Below are positions 62,510-64,000 of a DNA stretch of 64,000 nucleotides, in pieces. The position numbers and the translations under genes are program-made. Every line of letters begins with the position of its first letter. Positions within the stretch are counted from its first letter, which is position 1. The DNA is from Pseudoselenomonas ruminis (GTDB lineage Bacteria > Bacillota > Negativicutes > Selenomonadales > Selenomonadaceae): NCBI RefSeq assembly GCF_008271295.1, contig NZ_VTOY01000001.1, positions 620,001-684,000 of the forward strand, read 5' to 3'. The notes under the pieces are model-generated. The model was not told the origin of the DNA, did not search any database, and saw only the letters and a program-made list of their open reading frames with translations.

Positions 62510-63754
62510 CTAGTTTTGTTTTCGTTGAGCAGACATCTGTTGTGAGTTATTCAAGACAGTCGCAACATGATCGAGAATAATCCCAGCCAACTCTTTTTTG
62601 CTCATGAGCGGATATGCCGTCATCTTTCCTGACCGGTCAATGAGTTTGATGCGGTTGGTATCAACGCCAAAGCCTGCATCTGCCTCCGATACGTCATTCG
62701 CTACGATAAAGTCAAGATTCTTTTTGGAAAGTTTCCTGCGCGCATATTCCTCGACCTGACAAGTCTCAGCCGCAAAGCCAACAAGCACTTGATGCTCCTT
62801 TTTCTGACCGAGCTCCAGTAAAATGTCGGGATTGCGCACAAACTTCAGCGTCAAATCCTCATCGCTCTTTTTGATTTTCTGGTCCGCCACCACAGCTGGG
62901 CGATAGTCCGCCACCGCCGCCGACTTGATGACAGCCGCTGCCGTCGGGAATTCCCGCAAAACAGCCTCACGCATTTGCCGAGCCGTCTCGATGCGAATGA
63001 CACGAACTCCCACGGGATCTGCCAGCGCCGATGGTCCCGAAACCAGCACGACGTCCGCACCACGACGCGCAGCTTCTGCTGCCACGGCATACCCCATGCG
63101 TCCCGTCGATCGGTTGCCGATATAGCGCACGGGGTCAAGTGGCTCAATCGTGCCGCCAGCTGTGACCAGGATTTTTTGACCGGTCAAAGTTTGACTTGTC
63201 AATTTCTGACTTGTCAACGCTTCCCTTACGATGCCCACGATGTCCACGGGCTCTGGCAGACGGCCCTTGCCGCTCGTGCCGCAGGCAAGATGCCCTGCGG
63301 CCGGCTCGATGATATGAAAGCCGCGTGACTTGAGCTCTGCGATATTTCGCTGCGTGATGGGATTTTCATACATATTTGTATTCATCGCGGGCGCCATATA
63401 AACAGGTGCCTTCGTCGCCAGAATCGTCGTCGAGAGCATATCGTCAGCGATGCCAACTGCCGCTTTGGCGATGATGTTGGCCGTTGCCGGCGCAATAAGC
63501 ATAAGGTCTGCCAGCTGCGCCAGGGCGATATGTTCCACATTGAAATGCGTGACTTTTTCCCACATGTCAGACACCACGGGCTGTCCGCTAATCTCTCGGA
63601 AGGTCAGTTCCGTCACGAACTGCGTGGACTCTTTGGTCATGATGACATGAACCTCGGCCCCTGCCTTGCGCAGGCGGCTGACAATCTCTACGGCCTTGTA
63701 AGCGGCAATCCCGCCCGTTACGCCCAGGACAATCTTTTTACCTGCGAGCTCCAT
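62510..63754 (-). CDS. coaBC: Bifunctional phosphopantothenoylcysteine decarboxylase/synthase CoaBC
   Basis: 414 residues. N-terminal CoaC flavoprotein (GGIAAYKAVEIVSRLRKAG, PAMNTNMYENP, AAGHLACG) and C-terminal CoaB synthetase (LVTAGGTIEPLDPVRYIGNRSTG, FVRNPDILLEL). It performs two successive steps of coenzyme A synthesis. The linker between the two domains reads REALTSQKLTSQTLTGQKIL and is encoded by three palindrome copies at 15-bp spacing. It lies three bases after rpoZ. Confidence 0.95.
   Translation of the reverse strand: MELAGKKIVLGVTGGIAAYKAVEIVSRLRKAGAEVHVIMTKESTQFVTELTFREISGQPVVSDMWEKVTHFNVEHIALAQLADLMLIAPATANIIAKAAVGIADDMLSTTILATKAPVYMAPAMNTNMYENPITQRNIAELKSRGFHIIEPAAGHLACGTSGKGRLPEPVDIVGIVREALTSQKLTSQTLTGQKILVTAGGTIEPLDPVRYIGNRSTGRMGYAVAAEAARRGADVVLVSGPSALADPVGVRVIRIETARQMREAVLREFPTAAAVIKSAAVADYRPAVVADQKIKKSDEDLTLKFVRNPDILLELGQKKEHQVLVGFAAETCQVEEYARRKLSKKNLDFIVANDVSEADAGFGVDTNRIKLIDRSGKMTAYPLMSKKELAGIILDHVATVLNNSQQMSAQRKQN
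62629..62640. repeat. Palindrome copy in coaBC (DRS)
   Basis: CTGACCGGTCAA, one end base off the perfect form; read on the minus strand it encodes the IDRS of LIDRSGKM. Confidence 0.65.
63176..63217. repeat. Three tandem palindromes in the coaBC linker
   Basis: TTGACCGGTCAA (63176-63187), TTGACTTGTCAA (63191-63202) and CTGACTTGTCAA (63206-63217), each 15 bases apart, so each is read in the same frame as LTGQ, LTSQ and LTSQ. Confidence 0.9.
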
Positions 63755-63757
63755 AGC

Positions 63758-63994
63758 TTAGAGGTCCGCTTTCGAAATGCGGTAGTTGATTTTGCCTTCG
63801 GCAATCTCTTCGAGCGCATTGGTAACATTTTTCGTCGATTTGGATTTGAGCTCTTTGAGCTCCTCGCCGTCAAGCAGCTGACGGGCGCGTTTGGAGGCGC
63901 AGACAACGAGACCGTAACGGCTGTCGACCTGGCTCATCAAAGTATCCGTAGACGGATTTACCATGCTCATCTCTGGATTGTTATTTGCTTTCAT
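63758..63994 (-). CDS. rpoZ: RNA polymerase omega subunit
   Basis: 78 residues. MVNPSTDTLMSQVDSRYGLVVCASKRARQLLDG carries the conserved omega motif (VDSRY, ASKRARQL) and NALEEIAEGKINY follows. Omega stabilises the assembled polymerase. The order rpoZ then coaBC is common in bacteria. The ATG at 63994 is six bases from the window edge, so its ribosome site is out of view; ATGs at codons 9 and 11 are alternatives. Confidence 0.88.
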   Translation of the reverse strand: MKANNNPEMSMVNPSTDTLMSQVDSRYGLVVCASKRARQLLDGEELKELKSKSTKNVTNALEEIAEGKINYRISKADL

Positions 63995-64000
63995 TACTGT

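Noticed and set aside
62757-62768. Imperfect TGACAAGTCT in coaBC
   Set aside because: Broken half site; not counted in the family.

Overview
The window looks like a chromosomal segment of a low-to-mid GC Negativicute, most likely Selenomonadaceae (Selenomonas, Mitsuokella or a relative). It mixes Firmicute-type genes (RNase J, SepF, SAM-I riboswitch, PadR/PadC, TTG starts with strong AGGAGG sites) with a diderm trait (an AsmA-like protein). Most genes are housekeeping and lie on the minus strand. I see no prophage, integrase, insertion sequence, CRISPR array or rRNA operon. The genus call is inference; the rest is read from motifs.

Layout. 1-9.1 kb: start of dnaE, nudC, a chemoreceptor, RNase J, a DcuC carrier with an M20 peptidase, and a Cache-GGDEF cyclase. 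9.3-17.0 kb: a probable operon of a CxxC protein, miaB, mutS, mutL and an RsmJ-like methyltransferase. 17.1-20.6 kb: a large EAL phosphodiesterase and a tRNA operon (Asp-Gly-Cys-Gly-Cys) behind a consensus promoter. 21.2-23.4 kb: padR, padC and an exported feruloyl-type esterase, forming a hydroxycinnamate module. 23.4-32.6 kb: accessory region with an oxidoreductase, an ArsC/Spx-like protein, a ROK-MFS-PHP-HAD operon with its own operator, a glyoxalase-like protein, an exporter and three gene remnants. 32.7-39.6 kb: phosphate regulon (pstSCA, phoR, pstB-phoU, phoB) in a split arrangement with a Pho box. 39.8-51.5 kb: orphan trpB, an ASCH-like protein, SIMPL protein, acyltransferase, AsmA-like protein, a YeiH/LysR pair, a second exporter, a metallophosphatase and pepD. 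51.6-64 kb: sepF, typA, metK with SAM-I riboswitch, a second Cache chemoreceptor, a GH13 glucosidase, a TrpXYZ-like ABC transporter, coaBC and rpoZ.

The most unusual signal is a dispersed 12-bp palindrome family, TTGAC-NN-GTCAA. At least 13 perfect copies and about 8 near-perfect copies occur here, single or in tandem at 13-15 bp spacing. They lie in intergenic regions, across stop codons, in a terminator stem, at the start sites of two transporter promoters, and in frame inside the interdomain linkers of MutL and CoaBC, where they encode LTSQ/LTGQ/DKS peptides. I do not recognise this family.

How the genes connect: several nutrient-sensing and c-di-GMP/chemotaxis modules share sensor domains (the Cache cyclase near 8 kb and the Cache chemoreceptor near 57 kb). 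Plant-material use is suggested by the esterase/decarboxylase pair, the glucosidase and the C4-dicarboxylate carrier, which fits a rumen or gut habitat.
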